This document shows, one piece after another, positions 54,026 through 63,099 of a DNA stretch of 64,000 bases (position 1 is its first letter; each line of letters opens with the position of its first letter). The translations under genes were made by a program, and so were the position numbers. The notes beneath the pieces were generated by a model, which made no database searches, was not told where the DNA came from, and worked only from the letters and a program-made list of their open reading frames with translations. Location of the stretch: the NCBI RefSeq assembly GCF_014646675.1, contig NZ_BMNS01000002.1, positions 1-64,000 of the forward strand, in the 5' to 3' direction. The DNA is from Lutibacter litoralis. GTDB taxonomy: Bacteria > Bacteroidota > Bacteroidia > Flavobacteriales > Flavobacteriaceae.

Positions 54026-54033
54026 CAAATATA
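54026..54033 (-). promoter_or_regulatory. Candidate -7 box just before lptC
   Basis: TATATTTG on the minus strand, five bases before the ATG. If real, the transcript is nearly leaderless. Confidence 0.35.
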
Positions 54034-54057
54034 CCAATTATTATATTTTAATTAGAA

Positions 54058-55407
54058 TTATGGAACTATTACTGTTTCATTAATCCAACATCCAATTTTA
54101 TGAGTTGAACCAGATTTTACACCAGCAACAAATAAATCTTTTGTTGTTGGAATATGGTCTGAATATGATCTAATAAATCTATTAGCCAGTGAACCTATAC
54201 TTGGATCTACTGATTTGGCTTTTCTAGCTTTATTTAAAGCAGCTACATATACCATTCTTTTAGAAACAATATCATCTCCACAAGAATTAGCACTTGTTGC
54301 ATACATACTAGCAATTAATAAATAAGCTCTTCCCATTGAAGGTTGAAATTTTAATGCTTGATAACAATAGCTTCTAGCTTCAGATTTTCTTCCTTTTTTA
54401 TTTAAGTTTACAGCTATTTTGTATAAATAACCCGCTTTTTTGTAGTCATCTGTTTCTTGCTTAACGGCTCTATTAAAGTACTCCATTGCTTTATTTGTTT
54501 CACCATTTTTCAATAAAATATCTGCATAAAATACCGATGCTTGTGGTGAAGGGTCAGCGTGCACATAAGCTTCAACTAACTCATCGTATAAAGGGTCGTC
54601 TGTACATTCTTTATTGTACATTCTAGATACTGCTCTTTTTAACCAAATTGCATCATTTTTATTTGTAGGAAAATTCTTTCTGTTAAACGGAATTAATCTC
54701 TCACAAGTTGAAATTGAAGCTAATTTTTGATCTAATCCGCTTTCAACTATTGTTAGGTTTGTTATAATTTGTTGTGAAACTTTTCTTTTCTTAATATCTT
54801 TTTTACTTAAAGTTGTAGAATCTTTCGCATTTATTGCATCAATTGTTTTTGTATAGTCTTGTCTTTTTAGTTCAAGAGCTTCACCAACCTCATCATATGT
54901 GTCAAAAACTTTCTGTGTATCTGAATCTTTATACTTTATTAAAATAATATCGAAATATTTATAGATATTTTTTGGAGACAATGCTGTTGGGTCTTCTTTA
55001 AACGTTTTATCTAACCATTCATACACTTCGTCATCAGAAGCACCCTGCTCTCTTTTAAAGCTAGCAATATCATCATAAATTCCTGCTTTATCTTTAGGAT
55101 AATGTTCTAATCTTTGTGTATAAACTCTCATTACAAGCTCCTTAGCAGCTGGTTTATCGGCTTGAGAAGCAGCCTCTAATTTATGTTCAGCAATTTTAAT
55201 ACCTAATTTATAGATATTTACCGATAGCGTAGGACAGTTATCCATACACCAAATCCAGTTTTCATATGCCTTGTCGTAATTATTGGCATTATAATCACCT
55301 TTAAAAAGGTTGTATTTTATAGTACACTCTTGGCTGGCTTGAGCAAAAACCAACTGCGTAGAAACTACTAAAATTAGCAAGGTTAAAAATTGTCTTATTT
55401 TTTTCAT
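54058..55407 (-). CDS. Exported TPR-repeat protein
   Basis: 449 residues. Signal peptide ending VFAQ, then a helical protein with TPR units: NYDKAYENWIWCMDNCP near the N-terminus and, more clearly, ASVFYADILLKNGETNKAMEYFNRAVKQ and AVNLNKKGRKSEARSYCYQALKFQPSMGRAYLLIASMYAT. The C-terminus (YSDHIPTTKDLFVAGVKSGSTHKIGCWINETVIVP) is conserved in Bacteroidota homologues at this locus. Probably periplasmic, with a scaffold role in the envelope; not proven. Follows the barrel gene by 15 bases. Confidence 0.85.
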   Translation of the reverse strand: MKKIRQFLTLLILVVSTQLVFAQASQECTIKYNLFKGDYNANNYDKAYENWIWCMDNCPTLSVNIYKLGIKIAEHKLEAASQADKPAAKELVMRVYTQRLEHYPKDKAGIYDDIASFKREQGASDDEVYEWLDKTFKEDPTALSPKNIYKYFDIILIKYKDSDTQKVFDTYDEVGEALELKRQDYTKTIDAINAKDSTTLSKKDIKKRKVSQQIITNLTIVESGLDQKLASISTCERLIPFNRKNFPTNKNDAIWLKRAVSRMYNKECTDDPLYDELVEAYVHADPSPQASVFYADILLKNGETNKAMEYFNRAVKQETDDYKKAGYLYKIAVNLNKKGRKSEARSYCYQALKFQPSMGRAYLLIASMYATSANSCGDDIVSKRMVYVAALNKARKAKSVDPSIGSLANRFIRSYSDHIPTTKDLFVAGVKSGSTHKIGCWINETVIVP

Positions 55408-55422
55408 TTTCTAAAGTTTTAA

Positions 55423-56706
55423 TTATAATATTTCGCGTTTTTTAAACCATTTATCGTTTAAAGAAAAGCTTAATCTAAAGTTTATATAGTTTTCCTGAAT
55501 TAGACCATTGTTTATTTTTCCTCTTTTTCCTAATTCAAAACCAATATTTAAATTTGATAATTGATTACTAACTGGCAAACCTACTCCAAAAGATATGCCA
55601 AAATCATCTATTGCAGTAAAATCGTTTCCAGTTCCAGAAGAATTCACCATTAAACCAGTCTTTTCCATTTTTAAACCAGCTCTATATGTTACTCTTTCCC
55701 AATAGCTTGTTATTGATGTAAATTTAGGTGTGTAAAAACCTCCTATTGAAATTTTACTATAACTATCGTAGGCTATTTTTGTAAAGTTGTTGTATATATT
55801 TCCTTGAAGTTGAAGTGCATCTTGAAAACTATAATCGATTCCTGCAAACCATTTATTTTCTTTTCCAAAACCGATTCCTAAAGATGTTTTTAAAGGTGAT
55901 TTTAAAATACCATTACCTTTATTTGTTAATAAGGTATCACGCGGTATTTCTCCTGACGCAATTGATAATGAATAAATATACTCTTCGTCTTCAGTATCTA
56001 CTTCACTTTCTAAATCAAAATTTGCACCTAGATGTAAGTTTACATTTTCCGTTAACTTGGTTTTGTATTGAAAGCCTGAATTAATAGCGAAGCCTTTTAT
56101 TCTAGAAAAAGTTTCGTATTTAGTTGCTAAAGCAACATCTTTTAACTGATTTGTTATATTATTTTCTATTTTTCCAAAAATATAATTTCCTTGTAACCCA
56201 ACACTAAATCCTTTAAAAATCTGGAAACCAACACCCAAAAATACTTTATTGGTTCCTCCTTCTCCATTATAGGCAGATATTTCTGTTAATTCGTTACTAG
56301 CGTTAAAACTATTTGCAACTAATGAATAACCAACAGAAGTATTTGGTAGCAGACCAAAAGTCATTCCTGCATTTTCTCCTAAAGGTATTCCCATTGCTAG
56401 GTACGAAAGATATGTTGCAGCACCTTGCTCTTTACCTTGGTTGTCTTTTGCCCAAATATTTTTATTCTCTATTGCTAATGCATAGGTTGTAAACTTTAAA
56501 CCGGATAAAGAAGCTGGGTTTGATAAGTTTAACCGAAATTGATCTGTTAAAGAAACTCCAATTCCACCCATACTAATTTGCTCAACTGTATTGGAAGTGT
56601 TTTTATCGCCAATTCCAAAAAATGAATATGCAGAAGCATTATTTTTTTGTGCAAAACTTGCAACTGATATAAATAGCGTTAGAATTACTATTATTTTTTT
56701 GATCAT
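55423..56706 (-). CDS. Outer-membrane beta-barrel protein (FadL/OmpP1-like)
   Basis: 427 residues. Signal peptide ending SFAQ. The start of the mature part (ASAYSFFGIGDKNTSNTVEQISMGGIGVSL, FRLNLSNPASLSGL) is typical of Bacteroidota barrels with the GIG/NPA pattern of the FadL group. Many alternating beta strands follow, ending INFRLSFSLNDKWFKKREIL. It may transport hydrophobic compounds or act in envelope assembly. Its ATG directly follows the coaX stop. Confidence 0.82.
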   Translation of the reverse strand: MIKKIIVILTLFISVASFAQKNNASAYSFFGIGDKNTSNTVEQISMGGIGVSLTDQFRLNLSNPASLSGLKFTTYALAIENKNIWAKDNQGKEQGAATYLSYLAMGIPLGENAGMTFGLLPNTSVGYSLVANSFNASNELTEISAYNGEGGTNKVFLGVGFQIFKGFSVGLQGNYIFGKIENNITNQLKDVALATKYETFSRIKGFAINSGFQYKTKLTENVNLHLGANFDLESEVDTEDEEYIYSLSIASGEIPRDTLLTNKGNGILKSPLKTSLGIGFGKENKWFAGIDYSFQDALQLQGNIYNNFTKIAYDSYSKISIGGFYTPKFTSITSYWERVTYRAGLKMEKTGLMVNSSGTGNDFTAIDDFGISFGVGLPVSNQLSNLNIGFELGKRGKINNGLIQENYINFRLSFSLNDKWFKKREIL

Positions 56707-57432
56707 TTATTTTAAGTTATAAGTCAAAATTGTGTTTAATCCTTCTAATAAAAAAAAAGGATTGGCAAATATGCCATTTTTTAATCTATTTGACAAGAAA
56801 TTTGCATCTCCTCCTGTTAAAACTACTGTTAAATCTTTATTTTTTTTTCTATACTTATTTATAATACTATCAATTTCACTTATAACACCATTTATTACTC
56901 CCGAATGTATACATGTTTCTGTTGAAGTTCCAATTAAACTAGTGGACTCTTCACGCATTAACAAAGGCAACCTTTTTGTAAATTTATGAAGAGATTTATA
57001 CCTCATTTCAATACCTGGAGAAATTGCACCTCCAAGGTAATTTTTTGAAGTTGTGACAAAATCGAAAGTAATACAAGTTCCAGCGTCAATTATTAAAACA
57101 TTTTGATTTTGATATTTTGAAACTGCAGCAGCAACTAACGCAATTCTATCAACTCCTAGCGTTTTTGGCGTCGCATAATTGTTAAAAAACGGAATTTTGG
57201 TAGTTGTACGAAGCTCAAATACCTTAATTTTTACCTTAATTTGATCCATTTCACTTTTTTTTAAATTTCCTACAGAAGAAATAATTGCATTTTTACAATT
57301 AAATTTTTCGATAAGATTTATAGCAGTTCCTACAAAAAAATCATTTGTAATTACTTCATTATAAATTAGTTCATCTTTATTAAAAATTGCAATTTTAATT
57401 CTTGAATTTCCAATATCTACTATTAAATTCAT
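56707..57432 (-). CDS. coaX: Type III pantothenate kinase
   Basis: 241 residues. First step of coenzyme A synthesis. ASKHA fold motifs: LIVDIGNSRIKIAIF (phosphate 1), TLGVDRIALVAAA, IIDAGTCITFDFV (second Asp motif), YLGGAISPGIEMRYKSLH, and VVLTGGDANFLSNRL. First gene of the coaX-barrel-TPR-lptC set, which is conserved in Bacteroidota. Confidence 0.95.
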   Translation of the reverse strand: MNLIVDIGNSRIKIAIFNKDELIYNEVITNDFFVGTAINLIEKFNCKNAIISSVGNLKKSEMDQIKVKIKVFELRTTTKIPFFNNYATPKTLGVDRIALVAAAVSKYQNQNVLIIDAGTCITFDFVTTSKNYLGGAISPGIEMRYKSLHKFTKRLPLLMREESTSLIGTSTETCIHSGVINGVISEIDSIINKYRKKNKDLTVVLTGGDANFLSNRLKNGIFANPFFLLEGLNTILTYNLK

Positions 57433-57452
57433 TTAGTTTTTTTAAGGAGATT

Positions 57453-57460
57453 CAAAAATA
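57453..57460 (-). promoter_or_regulatory. -7 box of the coaX operon
   Basis: TATTTTTG on the minus strand, 20 bases before the ATG. Confidence 0.5.
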
Positions 57461-57482
57461 CAACAGATTTTTTTAAAATTGT

Positions 57483-57514
57483 TTTGATTAGTATAAAAAA
57501 TACATTTATATTTG
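57483..57514 (+). promoter_or_regulatory. Promoter of tRNA-Phe
   Basis: TTTG (57483-57486), 20-bp spacer, TATATTTG (57507-57514). Same class as the tRNA-Leu promoter. Confidence 0.8.
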
Positions 57515-57530
57515 CATCCGCTAACGCAAT

Positions 57531-57606
57531 GGTGCCTTAGCTCAGTTGGTAGAGCAAAGGACTGAAAATCCTTGTGTCCCTGGTTCGATTCCTGGAGGCA
57601 CCACCA
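57531..57606 (+). tRNA. tRNA-Phe (anticodon GAA)
   Basis: 76 bases with encoded CCA. Acceptor stem GGTGCCT/AGGCACC, D-arm AGCTCAGTTGGTAGAGC, anticodon stem AAGGA/TCCTT with loop CTGAAAA (anticodon GAA), T-arm CTGGTTCGATTCCTG. All standard. Confidence 0.97.
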
Positions 57607-57607
57607 T

Positions 57608-57638
57608 AAAAACCCGAACAAATTGTTCGGGTTTTTTA
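57608..57638 (+). terminator. Terminator of tRNA-Phe
   Basis: AACCCGAACA / TGTTCGGGTT with T-run directly after the tRNA. Confidence 0.88.
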
Positions 57639-57651
57639 ATTTTTGGGTAAT

Positions 57652-57691
57652 AAAAAAAGGCTGTTTAAAATATTTTAAACAGCCTTTTTTT
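57652..57691. terminator. Terminator of the acidic-tail protein gene
   Basis: AAAAAAAGGCTGTTTAAAA pairs with TTTTAAACAGCCTTTTTTT. Tracts on both sides; it serves the minus-strand gene at 57706 and can back up the tRNA terminator. Confidence 0.85.
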
Positions 57692-57705
57692 AATAAGATT
57701 ATTCT

Positions 57706-58008
57706 TTAATCCTCATCCATATCATCTTCAATAGCAGCATCATCTACATCAATATCTAAATCATCGTTAATTACTGGGTCGTCATCTTCATCCTCTTCAT
57801 GATTTTCCATACTGTCGGCTAACTGCTCACTAATTTTTACTAAATAAATAGTATCCTCGGTCTTCACCTCTACTGCGTCTACGTATTGTCCTTTATGATT
57901 GGTAAAATGTATGATATCGCGTAACCCATAACCATCGGGAAATTTTTCTACCAATAAATTAAGAATTTCGGGTGTTAATTTTTTATAGTCTACTAGTATT
58001 CTCTTCAA
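57706..58008 (-). CDS. Small conserved Bacteroidota protein with acidic tail
   Basis: 100 residues. A folded N-terminal part (VDYKKLTPEILNLLVEKFPDGYGLRDIIHFTNHKGQYVDAVEVKTEDTIYLVKIS) is followed by a tail of about 30 residues that is mostly Asp and Glu. Homologues in databases are sometimes labelled DNA primase, which nothing in the sequence supports. The layout recalls the RNA polymerase delta subunit of Firmicutes, but I see no clear homology. The start is TTG: KRILVDY is where family members start and no ATG is near. Confidence 0.8.
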   Translation of the reverse strand: MKRILVDYKKLTPEILNLLVEKFPDGYGLRDIIHFTNHKGQYVDAVEVKTEDTIYLVKISEQLADSMENHEEDEDDDPVINDDLDIDVDDAAIEDDMDED

Positions 58009-58074
58009 AATAAATTAGTTAAAGTTATATATTCACTATCTTAATAGTACTGTTATTTTCTTATTCAAGATGTT

Positions 58075-58082
58075 CAAATATA
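58075..58082 (-). promoter_or_regulatory. -7 box of the acidic-tail protein gene
   Basis: TATATTTG on the minus strand; leader of about 63 bases. Confidence 0.5.
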
Positions 58083-58225
58083 AAAAAATAATTGAATGAA
58101 AAGCTACCAGTCAAAAAAAATATATGTTTTTTTTAACTGTAAAAAAATACTAGAATAATTGGTATGCTAAAAAACAATTAAGCAAATTTATGAGGAACTC
58201 TAACTTTTAGAATTTTAGGTAATAA

Positions 58226-58264
58226 AAAACAGGCTGAAAAAAATAAATTTTTTTCAGCCTGTTT
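58226..58264 (-). terminator. Terminator of the pseudouridine synthase gene
   Basis: AAACAGGCTGAAAAAA / TTTTTTCAGCCTGTTT, 20 bases after the stop, with T-rich flank on the minus strand. Confidence 0.8.
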
Positions 58265-58284
58265 AATACTTATTAAATATTGTA

Positions 58285-59151
58285 TTAAAGCATTTTTAGG
58301 TTATTCACTTCCATTTCTGTTAAATGCCTCCAATGCCCTCTTGGTAAATCTTTTTTGGTTAATCCTGCAAATATAACTCTATCTAATTTTACTACCTTAT
58401 AGTTAAAATGCTCAAAAATTCTACGCACAATTCTGTTCCTTCCTGAATGAATTTTAACTCCTACCTCACTTTTTGGTTGGTTTAATATATAAGATATTTC
58501 ATCAACTATTACCTTCCTTTCATCTAAAACAAAACCTTCAGCAATACTGTTTAAGTCTTTACTCGTAAGTTTTTTATCTAAAGACGCATGGTAAATTTTT
58601 TGGATATTATGTTTTGGATGTGTTAATTTTTTAGCAAGTTCACCGTCATTTGTAAACAATAGCAGACCAGTGGTATTTCTATCTAATCTTCCAACAGGAT
58701 AAATGCGTTCTTTTGAGGCGTTACCAACCAATTCCATAACCGTTTTTCTACCTCTATCATCGTCCATAGTGGTGATAAAATTCTTTGGTTTATTTAAAAG
58801 AACATACCGTTTTTTTTCAGGACTAATTAAAGAACCATCAAACCTAACCTCATCTGTTAATTTAACTTTATAGCCCATTTCTGTAACTATTTTTCCGTTA
58901 ACAGCAGCACTTCCTGCCGCAATAAACACATCAGCTTCTCTACGAGAACAAATCCCTGAATTTGCTATATACTTGTTTAAACGTATTCCATCAACTTCTG
59001 TATTACCAGCAACTTGTTTTTTTGATACTTTAGAAGAAACCGTTCTTTCCTTTGAAAATTTCTTTTTACTATCAAACTTTCTAGTAAACGTATTTTGAGG
59101 TTTCTTTTTTCCTGTTTGTCGTCCTCTCGACGAGTTTTTATTTGAATTCAT
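58285..59151 (-). CDS. RsuA/RluB-family rRNA pseudouridine synthase
   Basis: 288 residues. A basic, disordered start (~1-55; SSRGRQTGKKKPQNTF) precedes an S4 RNA-binding domain (RLNKYIANSGICSRREADVFIAAG) and the catalytic domain with GRLDRNTTGLLLFTNDGELAKKLTHP (catalytic Asp in RLDRNT), YHASLDKKL, and GRNRIVRRIFEHF. RluB makes pseudouridine 2605 in 23S rRNA, RsuA 516 in 16S; the sequence looks closer to RluB. I chose ATG at 59151 over TTG at 59169. Confidence 0.92.
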   Translation of the reverse strand: MNSNKNSSRGRQTGKKKPQNTFTRKFDSKKKFSKERTVSSKVSKKQVAGNTEVDGIRLNKYIANSGICSRREADVFIAAGSAAVNGKIVTEMGYKVKLTDEVRFDGSLISPEKKRYVLLNKPKNFITTMDDDRGRKTVMELVGNASKERIYPVGRLDRNTTGLLLFTNDGELAKKLTHPKHNIQKIYHASLDKKLTSKDLNSIAEGFVLDERKVIVDEISYILNQPKSEVGVKIHSGRNRIVRRIFEHFNYKVVKLDRVIFAGLTKKDLPRGHWRHLTEMEVNNLKML

Positions 59152-59166
59152 TATATTTATTTTTTG

Positions 59167-59174
59167 CAAAAATA
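59167..59174 (-). promoter_or_regulatory. -7 box of the pseudouridine synthase gene
   Basis: TATTTTTG on the minus strand, 15 bases before the chosen ATG; the alternative TTG start at 59169 would lie inside it, which supports 59151. Confidence 0.55.
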
Positions 59175-59272
59175 AGTTTAATACTTTAATAATCTAATAA
59201 ATAGTGCTCTATAAATATAAATAACAATTAAAGATTATTAAAACGAAGAATTTAAAAGCCCTACAGAATCTA

Positions 59273-60208
59273 TTAACTAGGCAAAATTCGTTCAATTAAA
59301 ACTGAAGTATCTATTAAAGCAAGACTAAAAACTCCAGCAAATATAAGTAGTTTTAAAATCCAATGAAGTAACACGTAATTTCTTTTACTTTTACTAAACC
59401 ATAAAAACAATAAGAATACAATTAAAGTTAAAATACTTCCGTAAAAATAATATTTCATACCTCCAATTTCTGGATATTTTAATAAAAAGTAAATAGGATT
59501 AAGTGTTAAAATAACTAAAAAAGAAATTAATATTTTTGTAAAATGTTCACCATATTTAACAGCTATTGTTTGGTAATTTTTCACAAAATCTCCTTTAAGA
59601 CTTTCTAAATCTTTTGCTAATTGCCTAATTAATAATATAAAAAATAAAAATGCTGCATGTGTAAAAATAATTTCTGAAAAATTTTTATAATACACAAAAA
59701 CTGCAAAAAAAGGCAATAAGGATAATACGGCTGCCGAAAACAAACCCATTAAAGGATATTTTTTAAGTTTATGTGAATACAACCAAATTGAAAATATGTA
59801 TACTGAAAAAAATAATGCTGCTCGCCAGGAAACTAACAATCCAAAAATAAATCCTAAAAAATTTAGCACAAAATATATAGGCAGTTTTGTTTTCTGATCT
59901 ACAATTGCATCAATTTTTGTTTTTAAAGGTTTGTTTATTTTATCGGTTTCAAAATCGTAAAAATTATTGATAATATACCCCGCAGCGATTACACACATTG
60001 TTGCCAAAACAATAAAATACAAATCAACATCTAACAATATGTTTTTCAGTGATTTTTCAGGAGCAAAAATAAAAATAGAAGCTAAATATTGTGCAATTAC
60101 AATTAGCAAAATATTATATCCGCGAACAGCAGAAAACAAGCTTAACATTTTAATATAAAATGGTGTCTTTTTTTTACTATTATTTTTAGAAATCTCGAGT
60201 AAATCCAT
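59273..60208 (-). CDS. UbiA-family prenyltransferase
   Basis: 311 residues, 8-9 transmembrane helices. The first Asp-rich motif NNFYDFETDKINKP and a second region with RQLAKDLESLKGDFVKNYQTIAVKYG match UbiA enzymes; the group is near geranylgeranylglycerol-phosphate geranylgeranyltransferase, but other prenyl acceptors are possible. It lies downstream of mevalonate kinase and MvaD, on the same strand, so isoprenoid supply and use are linked. I chose ATG at 60208; the frame reaches TTG at 60226. Confidence 0.88.
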   Translation of the reverse strand: MDLLEISKNNSKKKTPFYIKMLSLFSAVRGYNILLIVIAQYLASIFIFAPEKSLKNILLDVDLYFIVLATMCVIAAGYIINNFYDFETDKINKPLKTKIDAIVDQKTKLPIYFVLNFLGFIFGLLVSWRAALFFSVYIFSIWLYSHKLKKYPLMGLFSAAVLSLLPFFAVFVYYKNFSEIIFTHAAFLFFILLIRQLAKDLESLKGDFVKNYQTIAVKYGEHFTKILISFLVILTLNPIYFLLKYPEIGGMKYYFYGSILTLIVFLLFLWFSKSKRNYVLLHWILKLLIFAGVFSLALIDTSVLIERILPS

Positions 60209-60267
60209 AAAAAAGTAACCAAACAAACTGGTAATTATAAGAATTTTTTGATTTTAAAATACAACTA

Positions 60268-61194
60268 CTAAAATCTATAAACTAGCTCTAGCCTATAATC
60301 TTTTAAAATAGTTTTAGTTTTGTTAAAATCTTTGGTAAAACCTAAAATATAACCGCCACCACCAGATCCACAAAGTTTCAAATAATAGTCGTTAGATTCT
60401 ATTCCTTTTTGCCAAATAGTATGAAAACGTTGAGGAATCATTGGTTTAAAGTTATCCAGTACTATTTTAGATAAATTTTTAACATTACCAAATAACGATT
60501 TCATATTTCCGTGTAAAAAGTCGTCAATACAAGCATCGGTACATTTTGCAAAGTCTTCGTCAATCATTTTCCTAAAACCTTCGTTTTTCATTTTATTCAT
60601 AAAAATGCTTACCATTGGTTCCGTTTCTCCAACAATTTCCGAATCTAATAAAAATACAGCTCCTTTACCTTCCTTTTGAGATGGAATACCTGTGGCTTCT
60701 AAATTATCTTTTGAATTAATTAAAATAGGAATGCTTAAATACGAGTTTAAAGGATCTAAACCTGAGCTTTTACCATGAAAAAAAGACTCCATCAAAGAAA
60801 AAACGCCCTTTAATTTCAATAATTTATCTCGTGTCAAATTTTCTAGAACTGTTATTTTTTCAAACGCATATTTATCGTAAATTGAAGCAACTAAAGCACC
60901 TGAACTTCCCACTCCGTAACCCTGAGGAATACTAGAATCAAAATACATACCTTGCTCTATATCTTTTTTAAATTCATCTAAATTAAAATGCACTAGATCT
61001 GTATCTAAACTTGCCAAATAAGTATAAAATCTTAATAAATTCTTATTAGACTCTTTAGTTTTAGTAGTGAATTTTTTAGACTTTTTTAAAGCTCCTTGAT
61101 AACTATTGTATGGGATTGCCAAGCCTTTGGAATCTTTAATAATTCCATATTCTCCAAAAAGTAAAATTTTCGCGTAAAATAAAGGTCCTTTCAT
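60268..61194 (-). CDS. Mevalonate kinase-like GHMP kinase
   Basis: 308 residues. Begins MKGPLFYAKILLFGEYGII (the GHMP start motif), has the ATP loop PQGYGVGSSGALVASIYD and the C-terminal motif LKLCGSGGGGYILGF. The mid-part SLMESFFHGKSSGLDPLNSYLS carries the catalytic Asp. In this phylum the enzyme phosphorylates mevalonate; the neighbour MvaD supports that. ATG at 61194 follows the MvaD stop by four bases; the frame goes on to TTG at 61233, inside MvaD. Confidence 0.9.
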   Translation of the reverse strand: MKGPLFYAKILLFGEYGIIKDSKGLAIPYNSYQGALKKSKKFTTKTKESNKNLLRFYTYLASLDTDLVHFNLDEFKKDIEQGMYFDSSIPQGYGVGSSGALVASIYDKYAFEKITVLENLTRDKLLKLKGVFSLMESFFHGKSSGLDPLNSYLSIPILINSKDNLEATGIPSQKEGKGAVFLLDSEIVGETEPMVSIFMNKMKNEGFRKMIDEDFAKCTDACIDDFLHGNMKSLFGNVKNLSKIVLDNFKPMIPQRFHTIWQKGIESNDYYLKLCGSGGGGYILGFTKDFNKTKTILKDYRLELVYRF

Positions 61195-61198
61195 AAGT

Positions 61199-62290
61199 TT
61201 AAATATTGGATAGTTGTTTCGCTCCAAACCCAATTCTGTCGCAAATATAATGTTTTTCTTGACAAAACTGAATTAACTCATTTATTATAAAATTGTTAAC
61301 TTGTTCTTTTTCGTGCTCTGGGAACAATACATGCACATTTGCTCCAGCATCTAATGTAAAGCAAATTTTACTCTTTGTTTTAGTTCTAAACTCCCAGATT
61401 TTATTGATAATTTTCAACGTATTTGGTTTCATTAAAATAAAATACGGATTACTTGTCATCATCATTGCATGTAAACTCAACGCTTCACTTTCAACAATTT
61501 CAATAAATTGTTTTAAATCACCATTTTTTAACACTTCTGAAATTTTAGAAATATTATCATTTGCTTGTTTAAAACGTTGTTTTGCAAAAGGATGGTTGTG
61601 CATTAATTTATGCCCAACTGTACTTGAAACTTGTTTTTCTCCTTCATCTACTAATAAAATGGTATCATGATAATTTTTGAAATTATTATGAATCTTATAT
61701 GGGAATTTTACACCGAATAGATTAGAACTTTCTTTAATTTTGTTATGTTTTCCCCAAACAATTAATTCACCCTCAATACTTCTACAAGCACTTCCAGAGC
61801 CTAATCGTGCTAAAAAAGATGCTTTTTTATTAAAATATTCATCTGTCATCTCCGGATTCAACGCTTTTTCAATACTCATTACACATAAAGCTAAAGCACT
61901 CATTCCACTTGCTGAAGAAGCAATTCCACTACTGTGAGGAAAAGAATTTCTTGATTTAATTACAAAATCAAAATAATTTAAAAAAGGCACATATTGCTCA
62001 ATTCTTTCAAAAAATTGTTGAATTTTAGGTTTAAAATCATCCTTTTTCTCACCTTCAAAATAAACTTCAAAACTTCCTCCTTGGGTTGATTTAGATTTTG
62101 AATACTCTAAAGTTGTTAATGTAAAACAAGCATCTAGTGTAAAACTAATTGATGCATTTTCTGGAATTTGAGGTTCTTGTTTTCCCCAATATTTTACCAA
62201 AGCAATATTACTTGGGGTTTTCCAAGTAATGCTTCCTTTTGTATTTTTTTCAAGGCTATACGCTTTTAAAATGAAATCTGTTTCTATCAA
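61199..62290 (-). CDS. mvaD: Diphosphomevalonate decarboxylase
   Basis: 363 residues. GHMP family: WKTPSNIALVKYWGKQE, NSFPHSSGIASSASGMSALAL, GSGSACRSIEGELIVWGK, and FTLDAGANVHVLFPE with the catalytic Asp. It converts mevalonate diphosphate to isopentenyl diphosphate. The start appears to be TTG: the first residues (IETDFILKAYS) align with those of family members, the promoter box ends 15 bases upstream, and the next Met is far inside. Some related enzymes act on other mevalonate phosphates, so the exact substrate is inferred. Confidence 0.92.
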   Translation of the reverse strand: MIETDFILKAYSLEKNTKGSITWKTPSNIALVKYWGKQEPQIPENASISFTLDACFTLTTLEYSKSKSTQGGSFEVYFEGEKKDDFKPKIQQFFERIEQYVPFLNYFDFVIKSRNSFPHSSGIASSASGMSALALCVMSIEKALNPEMTDEYFNKKASFLARLGSGSACRSIEGELIVWGKHNKIKESSNLFGVKFPYKIHNNFKNYHDTILLVDEGEKQVSSTVGHKLMHNHPFAKQRFKQANDNISKISEVLKNGDLKQFIEIVESEALSLHAMMMTSNPYFILMKPNTLKIINKIWEFRTKTKSKICFTLDAGANVHVLFPEHEKEQVNNFIINELIQFCQEKHYICDRIGFGAKQLSNI

Positions 62291-62305
62291 ATTTTAAAAT
62301 TTGAA

Positions 62306-62313
62306 CAAATATA
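62306..62313 (-). promoter_or_regulatory. -7 box of the mevalonate genes
   Basis: TATATTTG on the minus strand, 15 bases before the TTG start. Confidence 0.55.
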
Positions 62314-62382
62314 CTGTTTAATATTTAATAAAAAAGATAAAACAAAACTAAAATTCGCTCAAACTTCAAAAAACACTCATTT

Positions 62383-63099
62383 TTAAATGTTTTCTAATTT
62401 AAATAGCACTTCTTTTTTATAACTTCTGCTTATTGGCAGTGCTTTTTTATTAATTTCAATAAATTCATTTGTAAATGAATCTATTTTTGAAATAGCTATA
62501 ATATAAGATCTATGAATTCTTAGAAACTCTTTTTGAGGTAATTTAGCCTCTATATTTGTAATGGTTTCTCTTGTAACTATAATTTTATTTAATAAATGAA
62601 TTTTTATATAATCGCTTAAACTTTCTATATAATTAATTTCAGAAAAATTAATTTTTATCATTTTTCTATCTGCACGCACAAAAATAAAATCACTCTTTTC
62701 TGGAACAATTTCAGTAGCATTTTCAATAACTTCAGAAGGAGTTTCTCCTAAATATTTATTAACTGCTTGCAACAAACGTTCAAAAGAAATTGGTTTTAGT
62801 AAGTAATCTACCGCTTGTAAATTAAAACCATCTACGGCATACTCTCTATAAGCAGTTGTAAAAATTACCTTAATATTTGTATTGATAGATTTTGCAAAAG
62901 ACAACCCTGAAATTTCGGGCATATTTATATCTAAAAAAATTAAATCGATGTCGTTAGCATTAAGCTGATTAAAAGCTTCAATGGCATTTTTACAGGTTGC
63001 TACAACCGTAACTGCTTCAATTTTATTTAAATGATTTTCTAAAATTTCGCGTGCAACGGGTTCATCATCAACAATAATGCATTGAATGTTCTTATTCAT
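62383..63099 (-). CDS. LytTR-family response regulator
   Basis: 238 residues. Receiver with DDE (11-13), Asp57 (LIFLDINMP), TTAYREYAVDGF and LLKPISFERL; then the LytTR DNA-binding domain (FIFVRADRKMIKINFSEINYIESLSDYIKIHL; TITNIEAKLPQKEFLRIHRSYII). It overlaps the kinase gene by eight bases and forms a LytS/LytR-type two-component system with it. Confidence 0.94.
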   Translation of the reverse strand: MNKNIQCIIVDDEPVAREILENHLNKIEAVTVVATCKNAIEAFNQLNANDIDLIFLDINMPEISGLSFAKSINTNIKVIFTTAYREYAVDGFNLQAVDYLLKPISFERLLQAVNKYLGETPSEVIENATEIVPEKSDFIFVRADRKMIKINFSEINYIESLSDYIKIHLLNKIIVTRETITNIEAKLPQKEFLRIHRSYIIAISKIDSFTNEFIEINKKALPISRSYKKEVLFKLENI

